Below are positions 1 to 10,930 of a stretch of DNA of 64,000 nt, in pieces. Numbering within the stretch: position 1 is the first letter of the stretch; each line of letters begins with the position of its first letter. The notes beneath the pieces were generated by a model. It saw only the letters and a list, made by a program, of their open reading frames with translations. It did no database searches and was not told the DNA's origin. The position numbers and the translations under genes were made by a program. The stretch is from Plantago ovata. Its lineage: Eukaryota > Streptophyta > Magnoliopsida > Lamiales > Plantaginaceae. The stretch is taken from NCBI GenBank assembly GCA_028274465.1, contig CM051457.1, positions 110,173,982 through 110,237,981 on the forward strand, given 5' to 3'.

Positions 1-869
1 CAATTATGGTGGCATCTAAATATGTTGAGGACTTGTAAGTTGTCATTCTCTACCTTTACCATTAGTTTATTTTTCATTCTTATACGTTTTATCATAAGGA
101 ATATAAAAATGCAACGAGATGAATAAGACGAAAAATACATTTTATTTACTGTTTTTCAAATTGGAAAAAGTAAATAAAGTGGGAATGTTTTTGTGGTGAC
201 ATGCTTTATTGTTTATAAATGGTGGGACTGAGTTGATAGGCATATTTCACGGCCACTTAATTATGCGGAGCGTTTGGGAAAGACTTTCTTGAAATAATTT
301 TGTATGGACAGAATAAAAATGGAGTTAGGTAAAGACAAGCAACATAAATTAACATTTCTATCATTTGTCCTTTTCTATTTCATGTGAGACTAATATTTGT
401 GGGTCGTGGCATGTCTGATATACGGTATGTTTACCAAAACAAACTTAAAAGTGATTAATATCTGATAAATTTACTGTCTAGTTGATGGAAATCACCTTAT
501 TTTCTAAACATCGCCTTATCTGTTAAATCAACTCATTTTGATCAAATTATAGTGAATTCATTTGATTGTGATACTAAATGTGATGTTTCTAATTTTGCCG
601 ACAGGAACCACAGAAATTCATACTTTGCTAAAGTTGGAGGATTGACAACAAGGGACTTGAACAATTTGGAATTTGAACTTCTATTCATGATGAAATTCAA
701 ATTACATGTGAATGTGAGTGTTTATGAAAGCTATTGCTCCCATTTAGAGAGGGAAGTGAGTATTGGTGGAGGCTACCAAATTGAGAAGGCTTTAAGATGT
801 GCTGAAGAGATCAAAGGAAGACAAAGACAAGAGAGAAGATACAATGAAGTTGCTCATCTTTTGTTGTAG
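1..869 (+). CDS. U/P-type (PHO80-like) cyclin, 3' part only
   Basis: C-terminal part of a plant U/P-type cyclin, a family thought to bind a cyclin-dependent kinase and related to yeast PHO80. Exon 1 runs off the left edge and ends at 34 (codons IMVASKYVED, then TT before GTAAGT). A 570-bp intron ends in GCCGACAG at 604, and the last exon is 605-869, stop TAG. The split Leu codon joins in phase to give VEDLNHRNSYFAKVGG, the hallmark cyclin-box segment (family form: DDLYYNNAYYAKVGG). It continues with a conserved LEFELLFMMKFKLHV helix and a basic tail with RQRQERR. About 98 residues are visible of the roughly 200-220 usual in the family; the N-terminal half of the cyclin box lies outside the window. 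No lesion seen. The family is clear; the paralogue and the partner kinase cannot be told. Confidence 0.88.
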
Positions 870-3540
870 TTTCATTAATTAATTAATATACATTAGTGAA
901 AAATGGTTTGGTGTGAAATTGTGCAGAAAGTGTTCAAATTTTTTACTTCTGTCTCCATGGGTTGGGTTCATGATCACAATTAATCATGTATCATACCTTA
1001 CCCATTGAGAGAATGTTCAAGCTTCTAATGAAAAGCAGCAATGAGATGTGTTAGATGGATCAAAATATATGCTAAATATCAAAGCGTTCGCGCGTGGTTT
1101 ATTTGGTTAATTGACACAATTAGTAAGACTGTAACCAAGAGGTTTACACGTTCAATTGAATAATTTGTTACTTCAACTTATTCCAGCAATATATTTGTAA
1201 CATTATATATATAAAAAAGTTCATAAATTGAACTCTTCTTGACCTTGTGTGTGTATCAATGAATGTACGTCTCACAAAAGTCATAGGGTTCACATGGTAA
1301 TCAATAGGCATAGGCTTCACATGGAGTATGTAATGCTCCCTAGTTCCTTCTAAATCTTTCTATTTCACTTTTTCAGAATAATTTTAAAAATTAATTAGAA
1401 ATGAAAAAAGGTTAATGTAATTCTCTTACAATAATTTATGTGCACAATAACTTAAAGTTCAAGTTTGTGACTCTCACAAACTTTTTTTAGCTTATTTTTA
1501 TTTTTAATTTCTTTTAAAATGTTTTGAAAATAGTAAACATGAAACTTTAGAGGGATCGAAGGGAGTATGTGTTTTTTCTTTCTTTTAAAAGGTTAAAATA
1601 ACAACTATAGAGAAGGTATAATAATTGACGGATTACTTAACCGTTGAGAATGTGTGGAATCTATTCATTTAATTAAGAACCTTAGCAAAGCCAGGTTTAG
1701 GGTCTAATTTCACCACATGCGTCTCCGTCCATATTATATTCTTCACTCGTTAGGTCCCCCAAAGAGGTTAAATGATCCCACCAATGCTCGCATGAGAGTT
1801 TTAGACAAATTTAAATAAGTGGATTAGCTCCACATCCTCTTTATTAGTTTGAACTTTTGGGAGAGTTGAATTTTTATTATTAACTACGCGCTAACGATTT
1901 TAGAGTATGTTGAGAATAAATCTGACGATACGGTCACACAGGGGTATGACTCTTAATTTATGTTATAACAACTTGTATGTTTATCTATCATGTACTTAGT
2001 ACGTATCTTGCTAATAGGTGTGAACCATTTTCTCGATATATAAATCCCCCATCTTTTTATTAATAAACAGTTATGTTATGAATAATTACTCTCTAAAAGG
2101 TCCCCACATGGCCACTTTTTTCACCACGGAGCTCCAAGATATCACCATGTACGATCATTAGTCATTACATAAAACTCTTTTTAAATATAAATTGAGCCGT
2201 ACGTATTTAAAAATCCTGACTTCGCTCTTGTTTATTATACCCATTGGAATTGAAATAAAGAAAAATTAAAGATAATGATGGGGCTACTTAAATTAAAATA
2301 TTCTTAATTATAATCTCTAATTATTACGCTTTAGGAGATTCATAACATCTAGAGTATATTTTATACCATTTCCATATCAAAAGATGAGAATGGGAGCGCT
2401 TTAGCTTAGAGAACAACACATTTTATAAGATCCAACAATGATTAAAGAGCCAAAAGTTCATATATACTACTTTATGCAGGAACTAAGCCAAAGATCTAAT
2501 CGAGTATTGACTAAGATGAGAATCTAATAATCTCATAGACAATGTGATTATTATGGATAATCATGTCGCCCTAAACCCCATCATTTCGTTCTTGGCACAT
2601 ACTAATCCTAATCAGTAGTCAAAAACTCAAAATATACCTAATGGTTTAGAAAGGATTTAAATACGATTTTAGCAATTTCTTTAAATTGTTTAGTACGAAT
2701 GCTTAATCTTTGAAATGATTTCTTGGTGATACATGTCGTTGAAGAATCACCTATGGCTACCTAATACATGTGGATACTTTGTCGTTTCCTCAACAAATTA
2801 ATTTAGTAGTCCGTAGTGAGTTTGTTTGCCTATATAAAAGTGAAATTTATATTCAAATTAGATATACAGTTTAAGTAAAACGTTGATGTTTCAAGTATTA
2901 TATATCAAAATACAGTTTAATTTTTGTAAAATGGTCTATAGAGTTGCAAAAAGTTACCTACGCCTTGACCATATATATCCTCGCCCCGACACCCTATACC
3001 TGGCAAACTCTATTCGAATCTAAAATTTCGATCCTAACCGATTTGAAATTTGAAATTTCACTCGAAATACTTTGGTCAACTGTCAAAACTTTGACTCGAA
3101 ATTCGATCTGAAATCACTCTAAATCAATTTGATCCGCATTCCATCCGAAATCACCAGAATAAATTTAATATGGTGTTCATTCGGCACGAATTAAATATGA
3201 CCCAACCTTATCTAACCCGAATTAAATTTGTAAAGAAAATATAACTAATTTCATTAATAATAAATATTTCAACTATAACTATTCATAATTATGATTTTAA
3301 AGAAGTTCTAATAATTTATAAAGTTTCATTATAAGAATCATTTTGCGATCAAATAATTTAATACTGAATCCGAATTGATCTGATCCAAATGTAACCGGAT
3401 CCGAAATGTCCATAGATTTATAATCTGAACAACATCGGAATCCGTCTTTGTGCCTTGAGACGTAGCCTTTCTAGTGTTGAGGTCCTTGGTTACTTGAGCG
3501 GGTGGTTGTTTATGAAAGCTTTCTTGTGTGATCACGTCTT
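870..3540. other. AT-rich intergenic DNA
   Basis: No gene seen on either strand. It holds the cyclin 3' flank, one Stowaway MITE (1336-1565) and, at about 2990-3420, a stretch rich in CGAAATT/CCGAAT words that starts TACCTGGCAAACT. That stretch may be an old hAT-like remnant of the kind seen at 8924, but no end pair or target duplication was found. Confidence 0.6.
1336..1565. mobile_element. Stowaway-like MITE
   Basis: Non-autonomous Tc1/mariner-type element of about 230 bp. It opens CTCCCTAGTTCCTTCTAAA and closes with the inverted counterpart CTTTAGAGGGATCGAAGGGAG, followed by TA. The left flank is TG rather than TA, so one side of the TA target duplication seems mutated. Interior is AT-rich with no ORF. 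Confidence 0.65.
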
Positions 3541-3689
3541 CATGGTGACAAATTTTTTATTTTTGCTGCCATGGCGATACAGATCGGAATATCCATGGCC
3601 TCTATCCGAGCTCCGCCATAGACAGAGCCTTCTGCAACCGATCTGCTCAGGCGGAGATGGATCAGATCCCCAGATCCCGACTTCAAATC

Positions 3690-3795
3690 GGAGATATCGA
3701 CTGTGGTCGTCGTGGGGGAGGTGGTGGAGATAGCGTGGTGGTGGTGGAGGAGATGGTGGTGGCGGAGGTGCATGGAGATGGTGGTGGTGATTAGT
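3690..3795. repeat. GGT/GGA-rich low-complexity tract
   Basis: A G-rich stretch built from GGT, GGA and GTG triplets. On the minus strand it reads as runs of His and Pro, which accounts for the open frames there. The GC-rich segment just upstream (3570-3690) could be a decayed gene fragment, but no family was recognised. Confidence 0.6.
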
Positions 3796-4116
3796 CTCCT
3801 TATAATCATCCTCATTAAGATACAATAATGATGGCAAAAAGTGGGGGTATAATGGTCCATTCAGACCGTTAATTCGCCTCCCACGGAGCGTGAAAGCGAA
3901 AAGGGTGCAGGTTGCAATAATATTTCCAGCTCGGTACCGGCCCTAAATCTGCTCCGTAATTTTCCGTTTTATCAATGGCCTCGTTCAATTGGGTAGCCCA
4001 TGTAACTGGCCCATTAGACTTGAACAAAGTCAGACAACATGCTTTTTAGTCCATTAAAAAAATTCTCTCAAAGTCATGATATATTAAGAAGTTCAATTTC
4101 TATCCATTGTGTTTAT

Positions 4117-4218
4117 TTTTTCTGAAACGGCCAAATTATATTAATAGTAATAGAGCATAAGTGATGGTCGAGAAAAACTTACAACAGGAAACAAAACGTG
4201 AAGCTCCCAAAAAGCTAG
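4117..4218 (-). mobile_element. Severely 5'-truncated LINE tail
   Basis: A roughly 100-bp insertion flanked by a 17-bp target duplication, CTATCCATTGTGTTTAT at 4100-4116 and the same word with one change at 4219-4235. It starts with a T run (the poly-A tail seen in reverse), then AACGGCCAAAT and a reversed GAGCATAA motif. These mark the 3' end of the plant LINE family also found at 10,255, 14,258 and 22,440. No coding sequence. Confidence 0.72.
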
Positions 4219-4235
4219 CTATCCATGGTGTTTAT

Positions 4236-5260
4236 GTTTGCCTAAGATTTCTCATCTATTATTTGTTGACGATACATATGTTTGCTCTAGTCTAGAGCCA
4301 CATTTCGGGCAGCATTGAAAATTAAGGAAATACTTCTTACTTACAAGTTACAACAAAGCATCTGGGCAAGAGATAAACTTTTCAAAATCTGCAGCAGTTT
4401 TTAGTAAAACAGGGGTCGATGAGGACTTACCGGCCCAGATACTAAGTATTCTACAGGTTGAAACGTTTTAGGGAGAATATACGATTTTTAAAAAATTTTA
4501 AAGGGAATTTTCACGATTTTTCACCCCCCTGAACTGTCGAAAAATGATGTATATGTAAGTTCGCCCCCCTAACCATAATTTCTGGTTCTGCCCCTGAGTT
4601 GAAGTTTCATGCTTATGGATTACATCTATATATCTCCCATCGAGTTGAGCTAGCCTCGAGCTATAATGCGTCGCCTCGACCATTTTACCTCGACACAACC
4701 ATACACTCAACACTTACCCGACTTGATAAACATGGCAACCCTCGACGGCTACGGTTAAGCCTACATGGTTGTGGTGCACGTCGCTGATCGACAAGATTAA
4801 GTAACCTTGTACCCTGGGTACGCATTTATTATAAGGTAAATATTTGGTCCCAAACCCTTTATTTATAATTATGTAAATACTTGGTCCCAAACCATTTATT
4901 TTATTTATAAGGTACGCATTTATTACTACCAATTAGGGGGCGGATCCAAGATTTGAGGTGGGAGAGGGAGTAAATTATATATGCATGATTTTTGAAAAGT
5001 TCGAGGGTCAAAACTTAAAAAATCGTAAATTCTACCTATAATTTCTTTTGCCCCTGCTAGCCCCCTAGGTCCACCCTTGCTCCCATCATATACTACATCT
5101 CTTTCGATGCTTTACCTTTTAATTATAGTAAAATTTATCATGAACTTGTTCAAGAAAAACCAGTTAAAAGGGCCTAAAACCACCTGTATTCGTGCCACAC
5201 GATGCCACGGCGTCGGGTGTATTTTGCCTCCATCCCGCTGCATCGTGACATCTTTTTCCT
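4236..5260. other. Intergenic, possible MITE remnant at 4934-5090
   Basis: No gene. At 4934 the sequence GGGGGCGGATCCAAGATTTG faces CCCCCTAGGTCCACCCTTG near 5075 in imperfect inverted orientation, and a related C-rich segment occurs at about 4520-4600. This pattern fits a decayed MITE, but no target duplication was found. Confidence 0.35.
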
Positions 5261-5261
5261 T

Positions 5262-5950
5262 CGTAATTAATTAAGTGAATCTTGATGCAATCTTTCCTTG
5301 AGAATGATATATACCCATGTGAGCTAAATAGTCGAAGGAGACATGTTTGCTTGTTTGATTGACTTCTACCATCAAAGCTTTTTTGTTTCTCATGTACTCA
5401 CGTAATTAATTAATTAATTGAATTTGATGTTAGAAGATTTAATTAATTTAATCTGTAATAATTTTTTTATATATAAAGCAAAATTCCTTGCGGTAAAATT
5501 TCGATTTCAACGTTTCCACGGCTATGGAGTTTACGGACACCCAAAAAGCTTTGTTAGTCTAGCAATTCACTAAAAGTTTTTGTGTATAAGTGATAACAAA
5601 GTGTGCTGAAGCAGTCTATGAATGCGTAATATTGTGATCATGTTAATCCAAATGAGAGGAGAACCAGAGGGAACATTGTAGGGCGTTCGCCACTCGAAAC
5701 ATTAAATTTTCATCTATCCCTGACCCAAATAGTTGTATCTCGATCAATCGTTCAGTGGCTACAACATTACATATAAATTGTCTCCCTAATGCACTAGGAG
5801 TACACAAAATACTTAATTTAGCCGTGAATCAAAGTTTCGAATTATTCGAATTTAATACGTAATTCGACCCAGTCCACCCACCTAAAAACTAAAAACTAAC
5901 ATGTGTTGAAACTGTTCATCCAAATCCTCTCCCTGTATGAAGGCCAATAG
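5262..5950. repeat. Diverged direct duplication, copy A
   Basis: Shares many segments in the same order with 6541-8300: TTAAGTGAATCTTGATGCAA, ATCAAAGCTTTTTTGTTTCT, GATGTTAGAAGATTTAATTA, ACACAAAATACTTAATTTAG and ATCCAAATCCTCTCCCTGTA. The copies differ by many substitutions and small indels, so the duplication is old. No ORF is conserved between the two copies. Confidence 0.7.
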
Positions 5951-6540
5951 GAGGTGGACGCTTGGGGAGTGGACGTAGACTCATTTGAGTCGAACCACTA
6001 TAATTCTCGTGTGCTTATTTATTTTATGCATTTTATCACTAGTAATTTTTGCATATTAAGTTTACCTAAAAGAAAATTCATTTGTTTGTAATTCATAAGT
6101 ACATTGAGTTACATCGTCGTTGGTTTGAATGGTTTATGAAATATAGTTGAAACTTGCATCATTCAAACATAACTAAAGGAATAAATTTTTTATACACCTA
6201 ATTCACCTCCCAGGTGCATTTTTACTCACAAGTTATTACAAACCCCCACTTAAATGTTCTCGCGAGTACTCCATTCCGGCTAGATGTTCGCCTTGAATTG
6301 CATGGTAGTAGGCCATTACCAAACCATGTAAATCGTGCTTGTGTTCTCTGTTTTGCTTGTTTTTTGTTCGAGATTGTTGGTTACCAAATTCTAGGGTTCA
6401 TACGTTGATAGATTTGGGAATTGTAGTCGATACGTTGCTGTATTGTGATTATTTGCAACAATGACAACGATGAAAAATTGAAGAAAATCAAATTTGTTGA
6501 ACACATGTACTCAGAAACCAATAATTAACAAGTTACTGTT

Positions 6541-8300
6541 AGTAATTAAGTGAATCTTGATTCAATCTTCCATTGAGAATGATATATACCAATGTGATCT
6601 AAAACAAGCCACATTTAGCTTATTTGACGTTTACTATCAAAGCTCTTTTTTATGCTCTTTTCATTATTTCATAAAGAATTTTATTCGTTTATAAATTGAT
6701 TTTGATGTGTCCCGTAATTGGAGGTGTCCACTGAGCTTCAGGATCAGGTTGTCATGTCTAAGAATACACACTTTAGCTTCCTGATACCGCCTAATGTAAC
6801 TGCGAATGAAAGAAAAGGATTTCTGCGCATCAAACCCTTGCCCGGCCCATGTGTGTACTGCTACAATCCAAGAACCCAGATCTGTAGAACCATTAGCAAT
6901 TAAATCATTAGGCAACGACAGTTGTTGGATGGAGTATAGGTAAATTATTTTAAACTACTTGTCGTACCCTCGATTTTCGACTTTGGGTGGAGGAGTTCGA
7001 ACATAGAGTGATAATTGCCATCGCGATAAGGAAACCGTCGTTTGGATGGAATATAGGGAAATTATTTTAAACTACTTGCTCTCAATCGTTGCTTGTGTAG
7101 TCGACTCCTCTGTGGCTTAATTAGTGTTGATCCTTGGTGCGTGAAGTTTATCTACTCCACTGTTGCTCGCGGCCAACATGGGTTCTTGATATCTCCACTG
7201 GTTGTTACTACCTCTCAAGGCATGTTTTGTTTAGTCTAGTAGAGTTGGTTGTTGACTTGAACACTCTTTATCCTTGTTTGTGTTGCTCTTTGTTTCATCT
7301 AGCTTCGGACGAGCAGTTTTGCTTTGGCAAGGTGTAATAGCTATCGGTTAGGAACCTCGTGCTTTGTATTTCTATTTTCGTTGTCTTTCTTCGAGCATTC
7401 CTTATGCTCGCTTGTTATTACTATTATTTTGGTTGTTTCAAATAAAAGAAAAGGCAACGGGGATACGACTAATGGGGTGAGTTCAGTCGATTTGGATGAG
7501 GTAATAATGGAGTTCAGTCGAGGGAGGGGGTGGTGGCGAAGGAGAGAAAGGAACTAAATTACATTGGTGCCCCTAATAGAAAATTTAACGGTGTTAAACG
7601 TTTGTGCAAGTTGAACACTTTGATGAAAGGTTTGTGTGTAATTTGGAATAAAACAAGGTTTAAGTGCATTATAAAAAACATGAAAAAGGTTTGTGTGAAA
7701 AATAAAAGTTCCCAAAAAAACTATCAAAGCTCTTTTGTTTCTTATGTACTTCACGTAATTAATTAATTGTATTTGATGTTAGAAGATTTAATTAATTTAA
7801 TCTTTAATAATTTTATATATAAAGCAAAATTCTATGTGGTAAAATTTCGCTTTCAACATTTCTCATGGCTATAGCTTTTGCTTGTTTCATCGTCAGAGTG
7901 CTCAGAGAGTTTAAAAAGTTCTCAAAGTGTGATTTGATTGTTCTAAAGAAATATTAGAATTGATGTGTTACTATGAAAGTTTTAAGGTGTGTGTACAAGT
8001 AACAAAGTGTGAACATTGCACTTGCAACGTAACATATTATTGAGACAGTAACCTATAATTGCATAATTGGATGAGCAACCGTGTAACCAGCCCATCTAAA
8101 TATAGCTGATTCTCAATCAATCAGTTTAGTTTATTAGTACACAAAATACTTAATTTAGCATGTGCATCCATCTACCAACCAAAGTTTCGAATTATTCCAG
8201 TCTAAGACGCTTCGACCCGCCATGTAAGAATAAAAATGTGTGTCGAAACTGCAGATCCAAATCCTCTCCCTGTATAAAGGTCAATTTGCAATTTGTCAAG
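6541..8300. repeat. Diverged direct duplication, copy B
   Basis: Second copy of the 5262-5950 segment. It is longer because a LINE-like insertion with its own target duplication (6650-7719) splits it between the ATCAAAGCTCTTTT word and the rest. The end also carries the ATCCAAATCCTCTCCCTGTA word. No gene is supported. Confidence 0.68.
6650..7719 (+). mobile_element. LINE-like insertion with 17-bp TSD
   Basis: Flanked by ACTATCAAAGCTCTTTT at 6633-6649 and 7720-7736, and ends in an A run just before the right copy, as expected for target-primed retrotransposition. From about 6920 to 7450 it matches the 3' region of the LINE at 21,960-22,518, including a doubled module with AAATTATTTTAAACTACTTG and the tail motif GAGCATTCCTTATGCTC. 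The first 270 bp do not match that LINE. They hold an 83-codon minus-strand frame (6664-6915) that looks exon-like but was not recognised. Confidence 0.65.
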
Positions 8301-8915
8301 TGGAGAGAGAGGGACAGCCACATGGGTAGTTTGTACTTGTAGCATGAGTTTAATCTGTAACTGTCAATTAGTCTCATGTGAAAGAAGCTTCAACGGCCAA
8401 CCGTCATTAGCGCCAATTTGACGGCCGGTTTATTTTTTCTTAACCGAAAATCACTCCCAGTTAACTGAAATTAATTAATTAGGTCGTTAAACACTTATAA
8501 CCTCCTCATTCTTGAATTTTGTGCTCAACATAGAAAAACATTGCCACATTAAACATGACGTTTAAGGTCCCACAGAATGACTAAATACAGTTACAAAATT
8601 AACATGCTAGATCGCCCAAATTTTGAGTACCTTATATGTTCAATGTCTTAAATTTGGCCCATGCTAATTTCAGTTACTGATAGTATTTCTCATTCAATTA
8701 TTGTGCGTCGCTCACCTTATATGTTCAAAGTCTTAAATCTTACAAATGATTTTCTAAATAGAGCGATATAGAATTATTAGTGTGGTCGAATAGTAAGAGA
8801 AGTGTAGTTGCAGATTAAAGAATCATTAGAACCTTGGAGTTAGATTGTAAAAATTTGAAGTCTACACTTATAAAAGTTCCATAGCTTCGGGATTTAATTT
8901 GTTCTCATCGTAAGT
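8301..8915. other. AT-rich intergenic DNA
   Basis: Nothing recognised: no ORF with family features, no clear repeat ends. Confidence 0.6.
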
Positions 8916-8923
8916 GATGCATG

Positions 8924-9866
8924 TACGCCTGGCAATTCCGGTCCGATCCGCGGATTTCGATCCGATCCGGTCCGGACCGATCCGAATCCGGACCAATTTG
9001 AAAGCTGATGGGCTTTAAGAAAGTCCGATCCGTTTGGTCCGGATCGGATCGGACTGAAGTCCAAGGATCAATGGACTGAAACCTGATCCGACCTATATAG
9101 TAGAAACAGATTTTTTTTTCACCATGTCTTTTCTTTGGCAATAGCATCTATGGTTAGAAGGCTTGATGAATGCCAGATCGTCCAGCATTGAGGCTGCGAC
9201 GGGAGGGGTGGTGGAGGCGGAGCGGTGGTTTTTTATTATTTCAAAATTTATTTTGATGGTCTGTACCTATTTTGGTGGTTTTTTATTATTTCTTTCAATT
9301 TATTTTGCTGCTTTGTACCAGTCTATGTACTCCATCTCAATTCTCAAATTCAGAGTAAAAAAAGAAAAAAAAAAAAGGATCGGACTCTAGATCCGATCCG
9401 ATCCGGACCGGATCCGACCAGTCTTCCAGCGGATCAGCACTTGATCCGACCCATACTGGCCCGATCCATGAATGCCATGTCTTTTTTTTGGCAATAGCAT
9501 CTATGGTTAGAAGGCTTGATGAATGCCAGATCGTCCAGCATTGAGGCTGCGACGGGAGGGGTGGTGGAGGCGGAGCGGTGGTTTTTTATTATTTCAAAAT
9601 TTATTTTGATGGTCTGTACCTATTTTGGTGGTTTTTTATTATTTCTTTCAATTTATTTTGCTGCTTTGTACCAGTCTATGTACTCCATCTCAATTCTCAG
9701 ATTCAGAGTAAAAAAAGAAAAAAAAAAGGATCGGACTCTAGATCCGATCCGATCCGGACCGGATCCGACCAGTCTTCCAGCGGATCAGCACTTGATCCGA
9801 CCCATACTGGCCCGATCCATGAAGGACCGGTCCGATCCGGACCAATCCGGCCAATTGCCAGGCCTA
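8924..9866. mobile_element. Non-autonomous hAT-like element
   Basis: 943-bp element with an 8-bp target duplication GATGCATG at 8916-8923 and 9867-9874. Terminal inverted repeats are TACGCCTGGCAATT and TAGGCCTGGCAATT (13 of 14 match). 8-bp duplications are typical of the hAT superfamily. Both subterminal regions are full of GGTCCGATCC/GGATCGGACC words in both orientations, likely transposase-binding repeats. No transposase is present. The interior is mostly a 353-bp tandem duplication. Confidence 0.85.
9122..9827. repeat. 353-bp tandem duplication inside the hAT element
   Basis: The segment starting CCATGTCTTTT at 9122 repeats at 9475 almost without change; only a few differences are visible, in poly-A/T runs and at single bases. 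Each copy holds the same open frame beginning MMNARSSSIEAATGG. The second is longer only because an A-run length change moves the downstream frame. The near identity points to a recent duplication. Confidence 0.9.
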
Positions 9867-9874
9867 GATGCATG

Positions 9875-10254
9875 AGGGGTCACTTACGAGTCTTTCGAAC
9901 TTTAAGCGGTTTAACATGTCTGTGTAGCTCCCAAATCAAAGAATGCTTTTTGACTTTTTGATCGGTTCAATTTGTTTTTGTTTGTTTATATGTGTGATTG
10001 TAATTTGATCTTGCAAGAGACGCCTAATTATGATGTGTATGTTTGGCTTGAGGAGGTGAGATGATCTTCGTTTGTAGAGATATAACTAATGACACGGACT
10101 AGTACTATCTAGCGATGATGGAAATTAAGTGCATGCTTTGAAGATTTAGGACTACTTTGGCATTCGTCTTTTACCTTTTCCCCAAAGTTAATGTGTTTTC
10201 TAGGCTTCTTTTGTATATGTAGGAGAGGACTTGAAGTCCATTAGGATCGATTAC
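9875..10254. other. Intergenic DNA
   Basis: No gene or repeat recognised between the hAT element and the LINE tails. Confidence 0.55.
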
Positions 10255-10345
10255 ATTTTCTTTATTTTTTTTAAACGGCCAAATTTCTTTCTATTAAATA
10301 ATAAAGAAGCATAAGAAATGCTTGGATACAAAACAACCAAAGCAT
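10255..10345 (-). mobile_element. LINE 3' tail, reverse orientation
   Basis: Reads on the minus strand as GCATTTCTTATGCTTCTTTA, then ATTTGGCCGTTTAAAAAAAA. This is the end of the same LINE family as at 22,440-22,518. Only the tail is present, and no target duplication was identified. Confidence 0.6.
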
Positions 10346-10379
10346 AAATTTTATTTCTAGTTGAGTGGTTCTCTTGTGG

Positions 10380-10677
10380 AGGTGATTTGGCCCTCGGTTT
10401 TGTCTTGTTCTCTTGGTTCCTCGGTACTATCGTTGTTATTGGTAAAGAGCTTTCTCCAGTGGCTTCAAAGTTTGTGCTCAAATGCTACGTTTCTTGTGTT
10501 TTAGAGAATTTCGATGCCTTCGATGGTGTATTTCTTAATTCCTCCGGTGGCTCTCCTTGTAAGATGGTTGTGTTTGTTGCTTTTGTGGTAGTTGGTAGTT
10601 GGCTTTGCATCACCGTCTGGGTTAGAAGTCAAGACTATGTGTATGGTGTTTTATCACCCGTTGTGGTTTAGATGGTT
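10380..10677 (+). mobile_element. LINE 3' region, left part (split by CACTA)
   Basis: Sequence up to 10,677 continues at 14,258 once the CACTA element is removed. The right part, 14,258-14,345, has TTTCGAACATTTTTTATGCTC followed by an A-rich end, which is the LINE 3' signature. The CACTA element therefore landed in an older LINE tail. Confidence 0.55.
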
Positions 10678-10693
10678 CACTATAAAAAATCCG

Positions 10694-10930
10694 TGTTTTA
10701 CCGACGGATAAAATGAGGGCTTTTATCCGTCGGTATTTACCGACGGATCGGTCCCAGTTACCGACGGATGATGGATAACGAACAAAGTTGACCACTTTGT
10801 TCGTCATCCGTCGCTAAAGAGGACCGATCCGTCGGTAATTTAGCGACGGATACCGTTATCCGTCGCTGAATTATAAAAAAAAAAAAAACAAAATTTACCG
10901 ACGGATAACGTTATCCGTTGGTAAGCTTAA
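10694..10930. repeat. CACTA left subterminal repeat array
   Basis: About ten copies of (T)TACCGACGGAT or its variant AGCGACGGAT, alternating in orientation, with several hairpin-forming pairs. Arrays like this bind the TNPA-type protein in En/Spm elements, so the same role is inferred here. Confidence 0.85.

Noticed and set aside
3532..3860. Minus-strand frames rich in His and Pro
   Set aside because: They are translations of a GGT/GGA low-complexity tract; there is no domain or splice context.
7134..7766. Plus-strand frames of 67-78 codons
   Set aside because: They fall in the LINE 3' untranslated region shared with 22,100-22,518, where the frames are not conserved.
9163..9961. Paired 75-127 codon frames (MMNARSSSIEAATGG and MVFYYFKIYFDGLY)
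   Set aside because: They lie in the tandem-duplicated interior of a non-autonomous hAT element, and no family is recognised; the duplication explains why they recur.
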